DNA from: Bacillus vallismortis
Lineage (GTDB): Bacteria; Bacillota; Bacilli; Bacillales; Bacillaceae
Assembly: GCF_004116955.1 (NCBI RefSeq)
Contig: NZ_CP026362.1
Coordinates: forward strand, 3,487,501-3,545,000
Direction: 5' to 3'
DNA: 57,500 nt
Numbering within the stretch: the stretch's first letter is position 1; the number at the start of each line of letters is the position of its first letter. Of this stretch, positions 22,577-32,000 are shown one piece after another. Under the pieces are notes generated by a model. That model searched no databases and was not told where the DNA came from. It saw only the letters and a list, made by a program, of their open reading frames with translations. A program made the position numbers and the translations under genes.

Positions 22577-22583
22577 TTCGACG
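22577..22583 (-). promoter_or_regulatory. Spo0A box upstream of the spoIIE promoter
   Basis: The − strand reads CGTCGAA, one mismatch from the 0A box TGTCGAA, 27 bases upstream of the −35. A second degenerate box (TGACAAA) overlaps the −35. This is the expected layout for activation by Spo0A~P. Confidence 0.6.
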
Positions 22584-22642
22584 GTTTCTGCCTAGATATT
22601 CATTTATCAAAAGAATATCCGGAATGTTGTCTAAAAATGAAA

Positions 22643-22673
22643 AAAACCGGTTTCTACAAGAGAAACCGGTTTT
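22643..22673 (-). terminator. Terminator of the tRNA-Met/tRNA-Glu unit
   Basis: A 13-bp perfect stem (AAAACCGGTTTCT/AGAAACCGGTTTT) around an ACAAG loop, A-rich on one side and T-rich on the other, lies 7 bases after tRNA-Glu. Confidence 0.92.
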
Positions 22674-22680
22674 CTTAGGA

Positions 22681-22752
22681 TGACCCGTACGGGATTCGAA
22701 CCCGTGTTACCGCCGTGAAAGGGCGGTGTCTTAACCGCTTGACCAACGGGCC
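22681..22752 (-). tRNA. tRNA-Glu (UUC)
   Basis: The 72-nt cloverleaf starts GGCCCGTTGGTCAAGCGG. The acceptor arms GGCCCGT and ACGGGTC pair, with one G-U. The anticodon loop CTTTCAC gives UUC, and the T arm contains GGTTCGAATCC. The 3' CCA is not encoded (the sequence after the discriminator A is TCC), so it must be added by tRNA nucleotidyltransferase. Confidence 0.97.
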
Positions 22753-22761
22753 AAACAAATA

Positions 22762-22838
22762 TGGTAGCGGCGGAGGGGATCGAACCCCCGACCTCACGGG
22801 TATGAACCGTACGCTCTAGCCAGCTGAGCTACACCGCC
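22762..22838 (-). tRNA. tRNA-Met (CAU), elongator type
   Basis: The 77-nt gene starts GGCGGTGTAGCTCAGC and includes an encoded CCA at 22762-22764. The anticodon loop reads TTCATAC (CAU). The fully paired acceptor end identifies it as elongator, not initiator, tRNA. It lies 9 bases upstream of tRNA-Glu in the same transcript. Unlike its partner, it encodes its own CCA. Confidence 0.96.
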
Positions 22839-22869
22839 ATATTGTTTTGTGCGTTTGAGCACAAGTTAT

Positions 22870-22898
22870 ATAATACAAAGGTTTATCCTTTTCGTCAA
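22870..22898 (-). promoter_or_regulatory. tRNA operon promoter (sigma-A)
   Basis: TTGACG (22893-22898) is 17 bases from TATTAT (22870-22875), about 30 bases upstream of tRNA-Met. This is a near-consensus strong promoter. Confidence 0.88.
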
Positions 22899-22953
22899 CA
22901 GAAACTTTAATGTTATAATTTTCTGATTTTAAAAGCAGGAGAGGATAATTAAA

Positions 22954-22981
22954 AAGCATCCGTCGGGATGAACGGATGCTT
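22954..22981 (-). terminator. yabR terminator
   Basis: AAGCATCCGT and ACGGATGCTT form a 10-bp stem with an 8-base loop, followed by five T on the − strand. It ends the yabP-yabQ-divIC-yabR unit. Confidence 0.88.
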
Positions 22982-23005
22982 CGTTTATTTATAGAAAGCA
23001 GCAAG

Positions 23006-23392
23006 TTATCCTCTTCTTGCTCCGCGCCCTCCACGTTTTGATTCCGTATTACGCTTTAAAGATGACAAGCGATCTTCGCTGTCTTTTAAAAACTTATTCA
23101 TTTTCTGTTCAAAAGATTCTTTCGGACGGAAATCATTTCTAGGTCTGGCTTGCGGACGGTCTTTAGCTTTTTTAATAGATAAACCAATTTTCCCGTCTTT
23201 TTCAACGTTGATGACTTTCACTTCAACTTGGTCGCCGACTTTTAAGTGGTCGTTAATGTCTTTGACATAGTTATCAGCTACCTCACTGATGTGAACGAGA
23301 CCGGTTGAGCCTCCAGGCAATTCAACAAATGCTCCAAAATTTGTAATACCTGTAATTTTCCCTTGCAACTTGCTGCCAACTTCAATCGACAT
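23006..23392 (-). CDS. yabR: S1-domain RNA-binding protein YabR
   Basis: This 128-residue protein has one S1 RNA-binding domain (about 1-72): VGSKLQGKITGITNFGAFVELPGGSTGLVHISEVA, then VGDQVEVKVINVEKDGKIGLSIK. The tail (75-128) is basic and ends in an R/G-rich segment, typical of RNA-associated proteins. The precise role is unknown to me. Ribosome or RNA-decay association is an inference from the general stress-type S1 family (YugI, polynucleotide phosphorylase). A strong AAGGAGGAG site precedes the ATG. Confidence 0.93.
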   Translation of the reverse strand: MSIEVGSKLQGKITGITNFGAFVELPGGSTGLVHISEVADNYVKDINDHLKVGDQVEVKVINVEKDGKIGLSIKKAKDRPQARPRNDFRPKESFEQKMNKFLKDSEDRLSSLKRNTESKRGGRGARRG

Positions 23393-23472
23393 AAAAAAAG
23401 TGCTCCTCCTTAGGCTTATAAAAAGATCGTTTGCTTAATTATACCTAAATAAAAATTTAAGTGTCAACAAGG

Positions 23473-23850
23473 CTACTTGCTCTTCTTCTCCACATTGAAG
23501 ATAATTTCTCCGTCTCCGGACATGAATAAGTCCCGTCTGGCAAGCTCTGTGACGTAATCCTCATCCTTCAATTTGGATATTTCTTCTTTTAAATCTGCTT
23601 GTTTTGTCTTTAAACTTTTTAGTTCTTTTTCAAGCTGTTCTTTCTTTTCTTCTTTTGCGCTAAGGGAAGATGTTTGAGACCATACAGAGCTCGCCAGCAC
23701 TATTGCCGTCAGAAATACGAGGGCGCCGAATACAGTCAACCGCCTGTACAGCCCTTTACGCCTTCTTTTCTTCAGCTGATTCTGCCGCTCTACTTGTTCT
23801 TTATAGTCGTTTTGTATTTCAGTTATCGTTCGTTCACTGGAAAAGTTCAA
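23473..23850 (-). CDS. divIC: Cell division protein DivIC (FtsB-like)
   Basis: DivIC forms a complex with FtsL and DivIB at the division septum. It is a small bitopic protein of 125 residues: a basic cytoplasmic N-terminus (about 1-36), one membrane helix (about 38-57), and an extracytoplasmic coiled coil (about 60-97, heptads of L/K/E) ending in RRDLFMSGDGEIIF. It starts at a TTG (23850). The AAAGGAGG site at 23861-23868 lies 10 bases upstream and overlaps the yabQ stop, so an earlier ATG before that site is not used. Confidence 0.95.
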   Translation of the reverse strand: MNFSSERTITEIQNDYKEQVERQNQLKKRRRKGLYRRLTVFGALVFLTAIVLASSVWSQTSSLSAKEEKKEQLEKELKSLKTKQADLKEEISKLKDEDYVTELARRDLFMSGDGEIIFNVEKKSK

Positions 23851-23867
23851 ACCAGACGGTCCTCCTT

Positions 23868-24503
23868 TCATCTCTTCAAAAAACGTGAGATGGTCGTTCT
23901 TATGGTTACCAATAGTTTCTTCTTCTTTTTGAGAAATCCTGCACCTTTTTCAAAATAACGTCTCATAGTTAGACGTATTTTTTCAGGAAGAAGTTTCAAA
24001 CATTGTTTTGCGATAAAACGGATCGGAAAACACAGAACCATGGCTATTTTATATAGACACAACAAGAGAAAAACGATCAGGCGGTATGTTTTCTTTAATA
24101 AAAACGACGCCAGCCAAATGATCGCTCCGCATGTCCATAAAACAGGACGAAATAACACGTGCTGAATGAGTTTTTTGAAGAATTGATAAACAGAAACAAC
24201 AAGGTAAATGACGAATTTCAGTATTTTTATATAGATTCGCTTGCAAAGGCTCTGATACGTCGCAATGCCCAGCAGAACCGCTAAAAAGATGTACAGCCTG
24301 AATTCTCCCTCATTTACATGAAGCAAAACATAAAAGAAAAGCAGCCCCTGCACAATCCAGAAAAGAAGATCATGAATAAATAATAGCCATCTGGCAGTTT
24401 TGGCACGAATGACAAAGAGCCGGTATGTATCAAGCGATGCGCCGAGCCAGAGCCCCATACCGGACATCGCCAGCATTGTATAGAATTGTGTCGTCAGCGT
24501 CAT
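23868..24503 (-). CDS. yabQ: Sporulation membrane protein YabQ
   Basis: YabQ is needed for the spore cortex and is made in the mother cell. The 211-residue protein has four or more hydrophobic helices (about 5-25, 40-62, 68-84, and two around 90-165 broken by basic stretches), and a strongly basic C-terminus with five consecutive lysines. It overlaps yabP by 4 bases. The stop lies at the divIC ribosome site, so a sporulation gene and an essential division gene are directly linked. Confidence 0.93.
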   Translation of the reverse strand: MTLTTQFYTMLAMSGMGLWLGASLDTYRLFVIRAKTARWLLFIHDLLFWIVQGLLFFYVLLHVNEGEFRLYIFLAVLLGIATYQSLCKRIYIKILKFVIYLVVSVYQFFKKLIQHVLFRPVLWTCGAIIWLASFLLKKTYRLIVFLLLCLYKIAMVLCFPIRFIAKQCLKLLPEKIRLTMRRYFEKGAGFLKKKKKLLVTIRTTISRFLKR

Positions 24504-24802
24504 TTAAACAACTTGCTAAAAAACCCTTTAGCTTTATCCCCTTGTTGTTCGTCTAAGTACACTAAATCAAATACCCTGCCTTTAATAGATACAATCCCTT
24601 TTTCCACATCTAAATTTTTCATCTGCAAGTTTTGGCCTCTGACTGAGAGCATCCCCATCACCGTTTCCAGAAGGAACTCTTCATTATCAAAGCTCTCCAC
24701 ATGCTTAACCCCAGAAATATCTAAATGCTTCCGGCCTTTCATTGTCACATCATGCTCTTCCGGAACAGACGAAGAACCTTTTTGATCGTAATATGAATTC
24801 AT
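24500..24802 (-). CDS. yabP: Sporulation protein YabP
   Basis: This 100-residue protein belongs to the YabP/YqfC family, mother-cell proteins that assemble at the forespore membrane and are needed for sporulation. RKHLDISGVKHVESFDNEEFLLET and MLSVRGQNLQMKNLDVEKGIVSIKGRV are the conserved beta-strand core. It is the first gene after a sigma-E-like −10 and overlaps yabQ by 4 bases. Confidence 0.93.
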   Translation of the reverse strand: MNSYYDQKGSSSVPEEHDVTMKGRKHLDISGVKHVESFDNEEFLLETVMGMLSVRGQNLQMKNLDVEKGIVSIKGRVFDLVYLDEQQGDKAKGFFSKLFK

Positions 24803-24846
24803 CTATTCAGCCCCCATATCCTCGATACTTTTAGCATTATTACTGC

Positions 24847-24854
24847 ATTGTATG
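24847..24854 (-). promoter_or_regulatory. Candidate sigma-E promoter −10 for yabP-yabQ-divIC
   Basis: CATACAAT matches the sigma-E −10 consensus exactly. The −35, 14-15 bases upstream around TTCTAAA, is weak. It lies 45 bases before the yabP start. Sigma-E control of yabP-yabQ is known in B. subtilis. Confidence 0.6.
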
Positions 24855-24880
24855 AGGCGGGAGATGTTTTTAGAACAAGC

Positions 24881-25141
24881 CTATTCGCCGAGTTTTTCTT
24901 CCTTTAGGATTGTATACATGTTTGCAGCTTCTTCTTTTTTCGTCGTGTCTTTCAACTCATTTATTTGAACTGTTACAAGCTTTTGGCCGAAGCGGACCGT
25001 TAGTTCATCTCCGGGTTTCACGTCAGAGCTTGCTTTAGCCTGGTTTCCGTTAATAGAGATTCGTCCTTGGTCAGCTACTTCCTTTGCTAATGTACGTCGC
25101 TTAATCAGCCGTGATACTTTCAAAAATTTATCTAATCTCAT
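24881..25141 (-). CDS. rqcP: S4-domain protein RqcP (YabO)
   Basis: The 86-residue protein is an S4-type RNA-binding domain ([31 protein letters not shown]) plus a short tail. It is the bacterial counterpart of Hsp15. In B. subtilis it works with RqcH on stalled 50S subunits to add alanine tails to nascent chains. Its ATG is 2 bases after the yabN stop, so it is likely coupled to yabN. Confidence 0.94.
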   Translation of the reverse strand: MRLDKFLKVSRLIKRRTLAKEVADQGRISINGNQAKASSDVKPGDELTVRFGQKLVTVQINELKDTTKKEEAANMYTILKEEKLGE

Positions 25142-25143
25142 AT

Positions 25144-26613
25144 TTATGATCTCCTCTCAGTTTCTTTTGCTTCATTCCACAGTTTGTCCATGTCTTCAAG
25201 AGACATATCAGCCAGCTCAATTTCCTGTTCCTTCGCAGTTTTCTCAATATAAGAGAAGCGTCTCCGGAATTTGTCATTGGTCATCGCCAGTGCTTCTTCA
25301 GGCTCTATTTTGTAGAAGCGGGCTACATTCACCAGTGCGAACAATACGTCGCCAAACTCAGCCTTGAGATTGTGTTCATGAGGATCTTCAGAAACCTCAG
25401 AAGAAAATTCTTTCATTTCCTCGCTTACCTTTTCCCAAATATCGCTGACGTCTTCCCAATCAAAACCGACCTTCGCTGCTTTTTTCTGGAGTTTAGCGGC
25501 TTTTGAAAGAGCTGGAAGTGTTTTCGGCACGCTGTCTAATAAGGATGCTTCCGGTGTGCTTTTTTCGGCTTTTTTTATGTCTTCCCAATTTGCCAAAACA
25601 TCGTTTTCATCCTGAACCTTAGCATCTTTAAACACATGGGGATGTCTTCGGATCATTTTCTCACTGATTCCTTTTATGACATCATCAATAGTGAAATAAC
25701 CTTCATCTTCACCTATTTGTGCGTGGAGTAAGACCTGAAGCAAAACGTCGCCGAGCTCTTCGATCATATGGTCTGTGTCTTCTTCGTCAATTGCTTCGAG
25801 AAGTTCATAACATTCTTCAATCATGTATTGTTTTAATGACTGATGAGTCTGCTTTTTATCCCACGGACATCCATTAGGCCCGCGAAGCTCTCTGATAATG
25901 CTTCGGAACGCGGAAAATTCGTGATAAAGCAGCTTCTCTTCTTTAATCGGCGGAATATACACACTTGTTAAGTTATTCAAGGCGACATTGCGGTCCAGCT
26001 CAAATAAAGGCACTGGCTGGATTTCCTCGTCACGGCTCCCCGCCGCAGTCACGATTACAACCTCATAATCGTCTGGAAGCTTCTCCATCAATGTCAGTTT
26101 GACTTCAGAAGCCGTCATTTGGTCGTAAACCTGACATATGATCAGGTGATGTCTAAGCTCAAGCTCATCCGCGGACAACGTGCCGGCATCCACAAATTGA
26201 AAACCTTCAATCGGGTCGATTTGCAAGGCATTGAATGTGGCATCAAGAAAACTTTGTCCTCCCGCGACGTTTACTTGAACATGTTCCTCTTCCTGCCGCT
26301 CCGTCAGCAGCTGTACTGTTTTTTCCGCTACAAAGGGGTGTCCCGGCACAGCATAAACCACGTCCTCATGTTGCGCCGCTTCAAACAGGATATCAGCAAT
26401 TTCTTCGTATACGGCATCGAACTGGTCGTGTTTCTCATATATATCATCAAAAAAACGGATAGTCTTCGTATCTTTTTCAAGCTCCTGAATTAAGGGATGA
26501 TCCTTGGTTCTGACATAAAGCGTATCTGCCTTCGTCAGCAGCTTATGTATCCCAATTGTCAATTGGTCCATGTCTCCGGCACCAAGTCCGACGACTGTAA
26601 TATTACCCGCCAT
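25144..26613 (-). CDS. yabN: Fused tetrapyrrole-methylase-like/MazG protein YabN
   Basis: This 489-residue fusion has an N-terminal SAM-dependent methyltransferase-like domain (about 3-220, [17 protein letters not shown] and [13 protein letters not shown]). A C-terminal MazG nucleoside triphosphate pyrophosphohydrolase follows (about 235-489), with [26 protein letters not shown] and [15 protein letters not shown], and a second repeat with [13 protein letters not shown]. MazG enzymes clean up non-canonical NTPs. The substrate of the methylase half is not known to me. It overlaps yabM by 11 bases. Confidence 0.95.
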   Translation of the reverse strand: MAGNITVVGLGAGDMDQLTIGIHKLLTKADTLYVRTKDHPLIQELEKDTKTIRFFDDIYEKHDQFDAVYEEIADILFEAAQHEDVVYAVPGHPFVAEKTVQLLTERQEEEHVQVNVAGGQSFLDATFNALQIDPIEGFQFVDAGTLSADELELRHHLIICQVYDQMTASEVKLTLMEKLPDDYEVVIVTAAGSRDEEIQPVPLFELDRNVALNNLTSVYIPPIKEEKLLYHEFSAFRSIIRELRGPNGCPWDKKQTHQSLKQYMIEECYELLEAIDEEDTDHMIEELGDVLLQVLLHAQIGEDEGYFTIDDVIKGISEKMIRRHPHVFKDAKVQDENDVLANWEDIKKAEKSTPEASLLDSVPKTLPALSKAAKLQKKAAKVGFDWEDVSDIWEKVSEEMKEFSSEVSEDPHEHNLKAEFGDVLFALVNVARFYKIEPEEALAMTNDKFRRRFSYIEKTAKEQEIELADMSLEDMDKLWNEAKETERRS

Positions 26614-28201
26614 TTTGTTCTCTCCTTCTGATGATTTTGCTTAACTTGCTGCCAAAAGGCACACTGTTCAGCTCTTCATCTGTAAATATTCCCAATTTCA
26701 TCATACAATAAATGAACACCGCGCCACCAATAGCAACAGCAGAAAAACTTTCAATCGCAGATGCTCCTCTTCCTGCTGCAGGGAGCAAAAAAGCCCAGAG
26801 TCGCAAATATGTAAACAAGACTGCCGCCATTAAAAGGGCAGATCCAATCATCGGAATCAAAATGCCTTTGAGCTTACCCAGCCATTCCTTTTGCCGAAGC
26901 TTATACAAGTTAAGGCCGGCGACAGCCGCAAAGGAAGCAGCCGTTGCAAGTGATGCCCCTTCAATCCCATAGCGCGGTACTAAAAGAGTGTTTAACACCC
27001 ATTTTACTGCAAGACCCGCGCCCACCGCTATCGCAGGAAAAACAGTGTAGCCCGCTCCCTGCAAAACTGCGGCTGCCGTGACCGCCAAGGATGCAAACAA
27101 GATGGAGCTGCTGAATACTTGTAACGCGGCTGTCCCTTCACTATTTTGAAACAGCATGATGTTGACCGGCTCAAGAATGCAAATCAACCCAGCCGACGCC
27201 CCTGTACCCAGTACAAGACATAATTTTAAAGATGATGTGACTTTTTCTTTCATGATCTTCAGCTCTTTGTTCTTTACGGCCTTTGAAATATACGGAACGA
27301 GTGATGTCGCGATGCTCACCGCGAAAACTGAACCGAGCTGCAGCAAGGGCTGCCCCCGATCATAAATTCCCTTTAGGCGTTTCGCTACTTCGCTTGCCTG
27401 ACCGCCCGAAAGCAGAGCATATAAATTCAACGCATCGACAAGCTGGACCAGCAAAAGCAGCAAACTGCTTACACAAATTGTAACCGAATACAAGAGCAGT
27501 TTTTTTATCAGTTCTTTTGTTGTAATGACATTTTCATTGTGGCTACTCGTTTGGTTGTCTCTTTTCACTTTGAACCAAAGAAAAGCAAGTATGATTAACC
27601 CAACGAAACTTCCGGCAAGAGACCCTGAAGCCGCGGCCGCTCCCGCAGTATAGAGCGAAGCCCCCTGTTTGACGAGCCAATATGATAAGCCCAGGAGCAC
27701 CGCAACACGCAGAAACTGCTCTGTCATCTGCGATAAAGCTGACGGGAACATATCTTGCCGCCCTTGAAAAGCGCCTCTAAGCAGTGCGACAAACGGGAAG
27801 AGCAGAAACGCAAACGCAGTCACTTGAATTAAAACAGCGAGATGTGAATCTCCCATAAAACGTGCGATTGGAACAGCACCCATATATAAGCAAAGAAATA
27901 ATAAAATGCCGATTAACGACAAAAACAACGCTGATATTTTTAATATGTTGCGATGGCTTTTTTCACTATAATCATTCATCAGTTTCGAGATAATGACCGG
28001 AAATCCTGAAGTGGACAGCATGACCGCAATACCAAGAAAGGGGTATACCTGCTGATATATATAAAATCCAACATCGCCGACAATGTTTTGAAACGGGACT
28101 CTGTAAACGGCGCTTAGTATTTTTGAGATGACGCCTGCCAGAATTAAAACAAATGCCCCCTGCCAAATCCAATGCCGTTTGACGCCTATTGAATCGTCCA
28201 T
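26603..28201 (-). CDS. yabM: Polysaccharide/lipid flippase-family membrane protein YabM
   Basis: This 532-residue polytopic protein of the MOP superfamily (SpoVB/MurJ/Wzx-like) has about 14 hydrophobic helices. The N-terminus carries VKRHWIWQGAFVLILAGVISKILSAVYRVPFQNIVGDVGFYIYQQVYP, a signature shared with SpoVB. Transport of a lipid-linked sugar is likely, but the substrate cannot be told from sequence. The ATG at 28201 follows AAGGAG. The frame opens six codons earlier without a ribosome site. Confidence 0.92.
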   Translation of the reverse strand: MDDSIGVKRHWIWQGAFVLILAGVISKILSAVYRVPFQNIVGDVGFYIYQQVYPFLGIAVMLSTSGFPVIISKLMNDYSEKSHRNILKISALFLSLIGILLFLCLYMGAVPIARFMGDSHLAVLIQVTAFAFLLFPFVALLRGAFQGRQDMFPSALSQMTEQFLRVAVLLGLSYWLVKQGASLYTAGAAAASGSLAGSFVGLIILAFLWFKVKRDNQTSSHNENVITTKELIKKLLLYSVTICVSSLLLLLVQLVDALNLYALLSGGQASEVAKRLKGIYDRGQPLLQLGSVFAVSIATSLVPYISKAVKNKELKIMKEKVTSSLKLCLVLGTGASAGLICILEPVNIMLFQNSEGTAALQVFSSSILFASLAVTAAAVLQGAGYTVFPAIAVGAGLAVKWVLNTLLVPRYGIEGASLATAASFAAVAGLNLYKLRQKEWLGKLKGILIPMIGSALLMAAVLFTYLRLWAFLLPAAGRGASAIESFSAVAIGGAVFIYCMMKLGIFTDEELNSVPFGSKLSKIIRRREQNGG

Positions 28202-28272
28202 CCAAAAGCTCCTTCCCAACGTCAGGGGCTATACGGTTCACGTATTGCCGCGGCATAAATAAAAACGAGGTT

Positions 28273-28281
28273 ATTATACCA
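28273..28281 (-). promoter_or_regulatory. Candidate extended −10 promoter for yabM-yabN-rqcP
   Basis: The − strand reads TGGTATAAT, a perfect extended −10. The −35 position (28296-28301, GGATTC) is poor. It lies 72 bases upstream of yabM and after the spoVT terminator. Confidence 0.55.
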
Positions 28282-28318
28282 TATCCCAACCCTTGGAATC
28301 CTTTATCGGCATGCACAA

Positions 28319-28352
28319 AAAAGAACAGCGTCCCAAAGAGAGCTGTTCTTTT
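28319..28352 (-). terminator. spoVT terminator
   Basis: AAAAGAACAGC pairs with GCTGTTCTTTT around a 12-base loop, followed by T-rich sequence on the − strand, 30 bases after spoVT. Confidence 0.88.
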
Positions 28353-28382
28353 CATACCTATTTTTGATAAAAGGAATAAGAC

Positions 28383-28919
28383 CTACTGTTCCATTTGACG
28401 AGCCAAGAATCCAGCTGCTGTCTCAACGGCTTTATGCTCTACTTCGCCCATTGTCTGATCCTTTGAAAAAATAACCACGGCGCCTATCGGATCACCATTT
28501 GCCACAATTGGGCAGACAGTATAAGAATTCATGTCCTCATCTATGCCATTAACAAGCTGCACTGATTTCGTGTCACTCTCAAGCACGGAACTGCGCTGAT
28601 CCATTGTTTTTTCCAGCATTTCGCTGATTGGCTTGTTTAAATAGTCTTTTTTCGAGCTGCCGGACACAGCAATATATACATCGCGGTCACAAATCAGCAC
28701 TGAATGGCCGAGACTATCGTAAAGCGCGTCCGCATACTCCTTTGCAAAGTCTCCAAGCTCACTGATCGGAGAGTACTTTTTCAAAATAACTTCTCCGTCA
28801 CGATCTACAAAAATCTCAAGCGGATCGCCTTCCCTGATTCTCAGAGTTCTGCGAATTTCTTTAGGAATCACGACCCGACCTAAGTCATCAATACGACGTA
28901 CGATACCGGTTGCTTTCAT
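28383..28919 (-). CDS. spoVT: Stage V sporulation protein T, AbrB-family regulator
   Basis: SpoVT activates or represses sigma-G genes in the forespore. The protein has 178 residues: an AbrB-type swapped-hairpin DNA-binding domain (1-52, ATGIVRRIDDLGRVVIPKEIRRTL), and a C-terminal GAF-like domain (about 56-178). The frame opens 12 codons earlier, but the ATG at 28919 aligns with AbrB and has a GAGAGG site. A sigma-G promoter lies about 80 bases upstream. AbrB itself, at 47888, shares the N-terminal domain. Confidence 0.97.
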   Translation of the reverse strand: MKATGIVRRIDDLGRVVIPKEIRRTLRIREGDPLEIFVDRDGEVILKKYSPISELGDFAKEYADALYDSLGHSVLICDRDVYIAVSGSSKKDYLNKPISEMLEKTMDQRSSVLESDTKSVQLVNGIDEDMNSYTVCPIVANGDPIGAVVIFSKDQTMGEVEHKAVETAAGFLARQMEQ

Positions 28920-29007
28920 CTCTGGTGCCTCTCTTTCATTTGATGGTATATACATGTGGGAAAGACCTAAAGCAGTTACTTTATGTACCTTCCGCCTCGC
29001 TTGAAAT

Positions 29008-29037
29008 TAGTATCCGTCACATCAAATGTAATATACA
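29008..29037 (-). promoter_or_regulatory. sigma-G promoter of spoVT
   Basis: TGTATATT (29030-29037) is 15 bases from GATACTA (29008-29014). The −35 fits TGNATANT fully, and the −10 differs from CATACTA only at the first base. The predicted start is near 29000. Confidence 0.8.
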
Positions 29038-29054
29038 CCAGAGAGTAACAAATT

Positions 29055-32000
29055 TTACGTTGATGAAATGGTTTGCTTTTTCACATCTTTTAAGCCTTTC
29101 AGCATGCCCAGCACTGTTTCGAGCCATTCATCTGCACTCCGGCCTTTTGTCTGTATGGAGATCTTGAGCTTTTTGCCTTCCATTCCCAATCCGATTTGCC
29201 TGCCATATTTATTGCCCAGCTCAAACAGCTTCTGGCCGTCAATATCAGCACTTGCTTCTTCAGAAATCGTCAATCTGACCGCATCTTTATCCTGCTTAAT
29301 CAGCTCAACACGCTCATGTCTCGCATAAACCTTCATTTCAGCAACAGTAAACAAGTACTCGACTTCTTTAGGGTAGTTTCCAAACCGGTCGATCATTTCG
29401 TCTTGAAGTTCATTCTTTTCTTCGAGTGTAGCCACAGACCTAAAGCGTTTATACATATCAATTTTCTGTTTGCCGTCTTGAATATAGGTTTCAGGAATAT
29501 AGGCATCAAGCTCGACATCAATTTCTGTTTCAAACTTCTCCGTTTTCGCTGTGTCCCCTTTACGCTCCTCAATAGCCTCCTTCAGCATTTGTGAATAGAG
29601 ATCAAATCCGACTGAGTCGATAAATCCGTGCTGCTGGGCGCCGAGAAGGTTCCCTGCTCCGCGAATTGTTAAGTCACGCATGGCAATTTTAAAACCGGAA
29701 CCAAGCTCTGTAAATTCTTTAATGGCCTGCAGCCTTTTCTCAGCTACCTCTGTCAGCACTTTATCCCGACGGTACGTAAAGTAAGCATACGCCACACGAT
29801 TAGAACGGCCGACACGCCCCCGCAGCTGATAAAGCTGAGAAAGCCCCATCTTGTCTGCGTCAAATACAATGAGCGTATTGACGTTCGGGATGTCTACGCC
29901 GGTTTCGATAATGGTTGTGCTGACGAGAACGTCTGATTCTCCTTCAAGAAAATTCAGCATAACGGTTTCTAGTTCGTTTTCTGTCATTTTCCCATGTGCA
30001 TACGCTACCTTCGCGTCAGGGACAAGCATAGAGATCTCATCCGCTTTCCGTTCAATATCCTCTACCCGGTTGTACAAGAAATAGACCTGGCCTCCGCGCG
30101 CTAGCTCACGTTCAATCGCCTCTCTGACAAGGGCGCCGTTGTATTCCACAACATACGTCTGCACGGGGAAGCGGTTTTCCGGCGGAGTCTCGATGACTGA
30201 AAGATCCCTTACGCCAAGCATAGACATATGCAGCGTACGCGGAATAGGCGTCGCAGTTAATGTTAATACATCCACATTGGCTTTGATTTGCTTGATCTTC
30301 TCTTTATGGGTTACACCGAAACGCTGCTCTTCATCAATGATAAGGAGCCCTAAGTCTTTATAAACGACATCTTTGGATAATAGCCGGTGCGTCCCGATGA
30401 CGATATCAACAGTACCGTTTTTTAATCCTTTGAGCGTTTCGTTCGCTTCTTTCCTCGTTCTGAATCTGCTGAGCAGGCCGATGTTAATCGGGTAGTCCTG
30501 AAAGCGCTCAGTAATGGTTTCATAGTGCTGCTGTGCCAAAATTGTTGTCGGAACAAGCAGCGCTACCTGTTTCCCGTCACCTATCGCCTTAAATGCAGCA
30601 CGTATGGCAACCTCTGTTTTGCCATAACCCACATCTCCGCATAGCAAGCGGTCCATCGGACGTTCTCGTTCCATGTCCTTTTTGATTTCGTGAATGGAAC
30701 GAAGCTGATCCTCAGTCTCTTGATAAGGAAACGCCGACTCAAATTCACGCTGCATCTCATGATCAGGCGTAAACGCATAGCCCTTGCTCGCTTCCCTTTC
30801 GGCATATAGCTTAATTAAGTCATCAGCAATATCCTGAACCGATGTCTCTACTTTTTTCTTGACCCGCTTCCATTCGCTTCCGCCTAATTTATACAGCTTT
30901 GGCTCTTTCCCTTCAGAGCCAACATATTTTTGCACCTGATCAATTTGTTCAACAGGGACGTAGAGCTTGTCGCTTCCCTGATAATGAATGTTTAAATAGT
31001 CTTTGTGGATTCCGTTGATTTCTAAGGTTTCAATCCCTAAATATTTCCCGATCCCGTGATTAATATGAACGACATAATCACCGATTTGCAGCTCGGAATA
31101 GCTCTTGATGCGCTCTGCATTTGTAAGCTTCTGTTTACGTGGCTTCTTTTTTACGCGATTTTTGAATAGTTCTTCTTCCGTAATAACGGCAAGCTTCATT
31201 AACGGCAGCTCAAAACCGGATTGGAGCTCGCCTTCCATGATATAAACCTGTCCCTGAACAAGCGCTTTTTTGCTGTCCGTCACGGCGGCTTCGATTTCGT
31301 AATCAGCCAGAACAGAAGATAACCGCTGCGTACGTTCCTTATTTGCACCTAAGAATACAACGGTGAAGTTGGATTTTTTAAAGCGCTCCATTTCTCCCGC
31401 AAGCACATTCATTTGGCCATGGAAGCTTTGCATTTGCCTGCTTGACACATTGACGATATTTTGCGGACTCGTATGGTGTACATGCCGTAAAAATAAAGAA
31501 TAGTACAGCAGAGAGCGTTTTTGTTCAGCCACTATTTTTTGGAAGCTGAATGACAAACTGATGTCATGCAAAATCTTCCCTTCCTCGAGAAGGTTTGTTA
31601 TGAACTCGGCTTCTTCTTTTTGAAGCTGTTCTTCCATCTCATGAATCCGGCTGACTTCATCCAAAATCAGAAGAGTATTATCAGGTGTATAATCTAGTAA
31701 ACTAGCAGGCTTTTCATAGAAATACGAGAGATACTTCACCAGCTCCTGATCTGTCTGGCCTTCAGACAAGCGTTCTTTGTCATGAGAAATATTTGTATGA
31801 AGAATTTCTTTTTGCTTGTCTTGCTTTAATTTTTTCAGGCTTGCGGCAAGACCTTTATCCATTTTCTCCATTGCCCGAACTTTTTCTTCAGGCCTGATAA
31901 TCAATTCCTTCGCAGGACCGATACTGATCGAGGAAAGAGTCTCAATTGACCGCTGATCATCCGAGTTAAAGCTGCGAATTGAATCCACTTCGGTGTCAAA

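Noticed and set aside
22816..23034. A 72-codon − strand frame over tRNA-Met and the yabR terminator.
   Set aside because: It covers a tRNA gene, its promoter and a terminator, which cannot also be a normal coding region.
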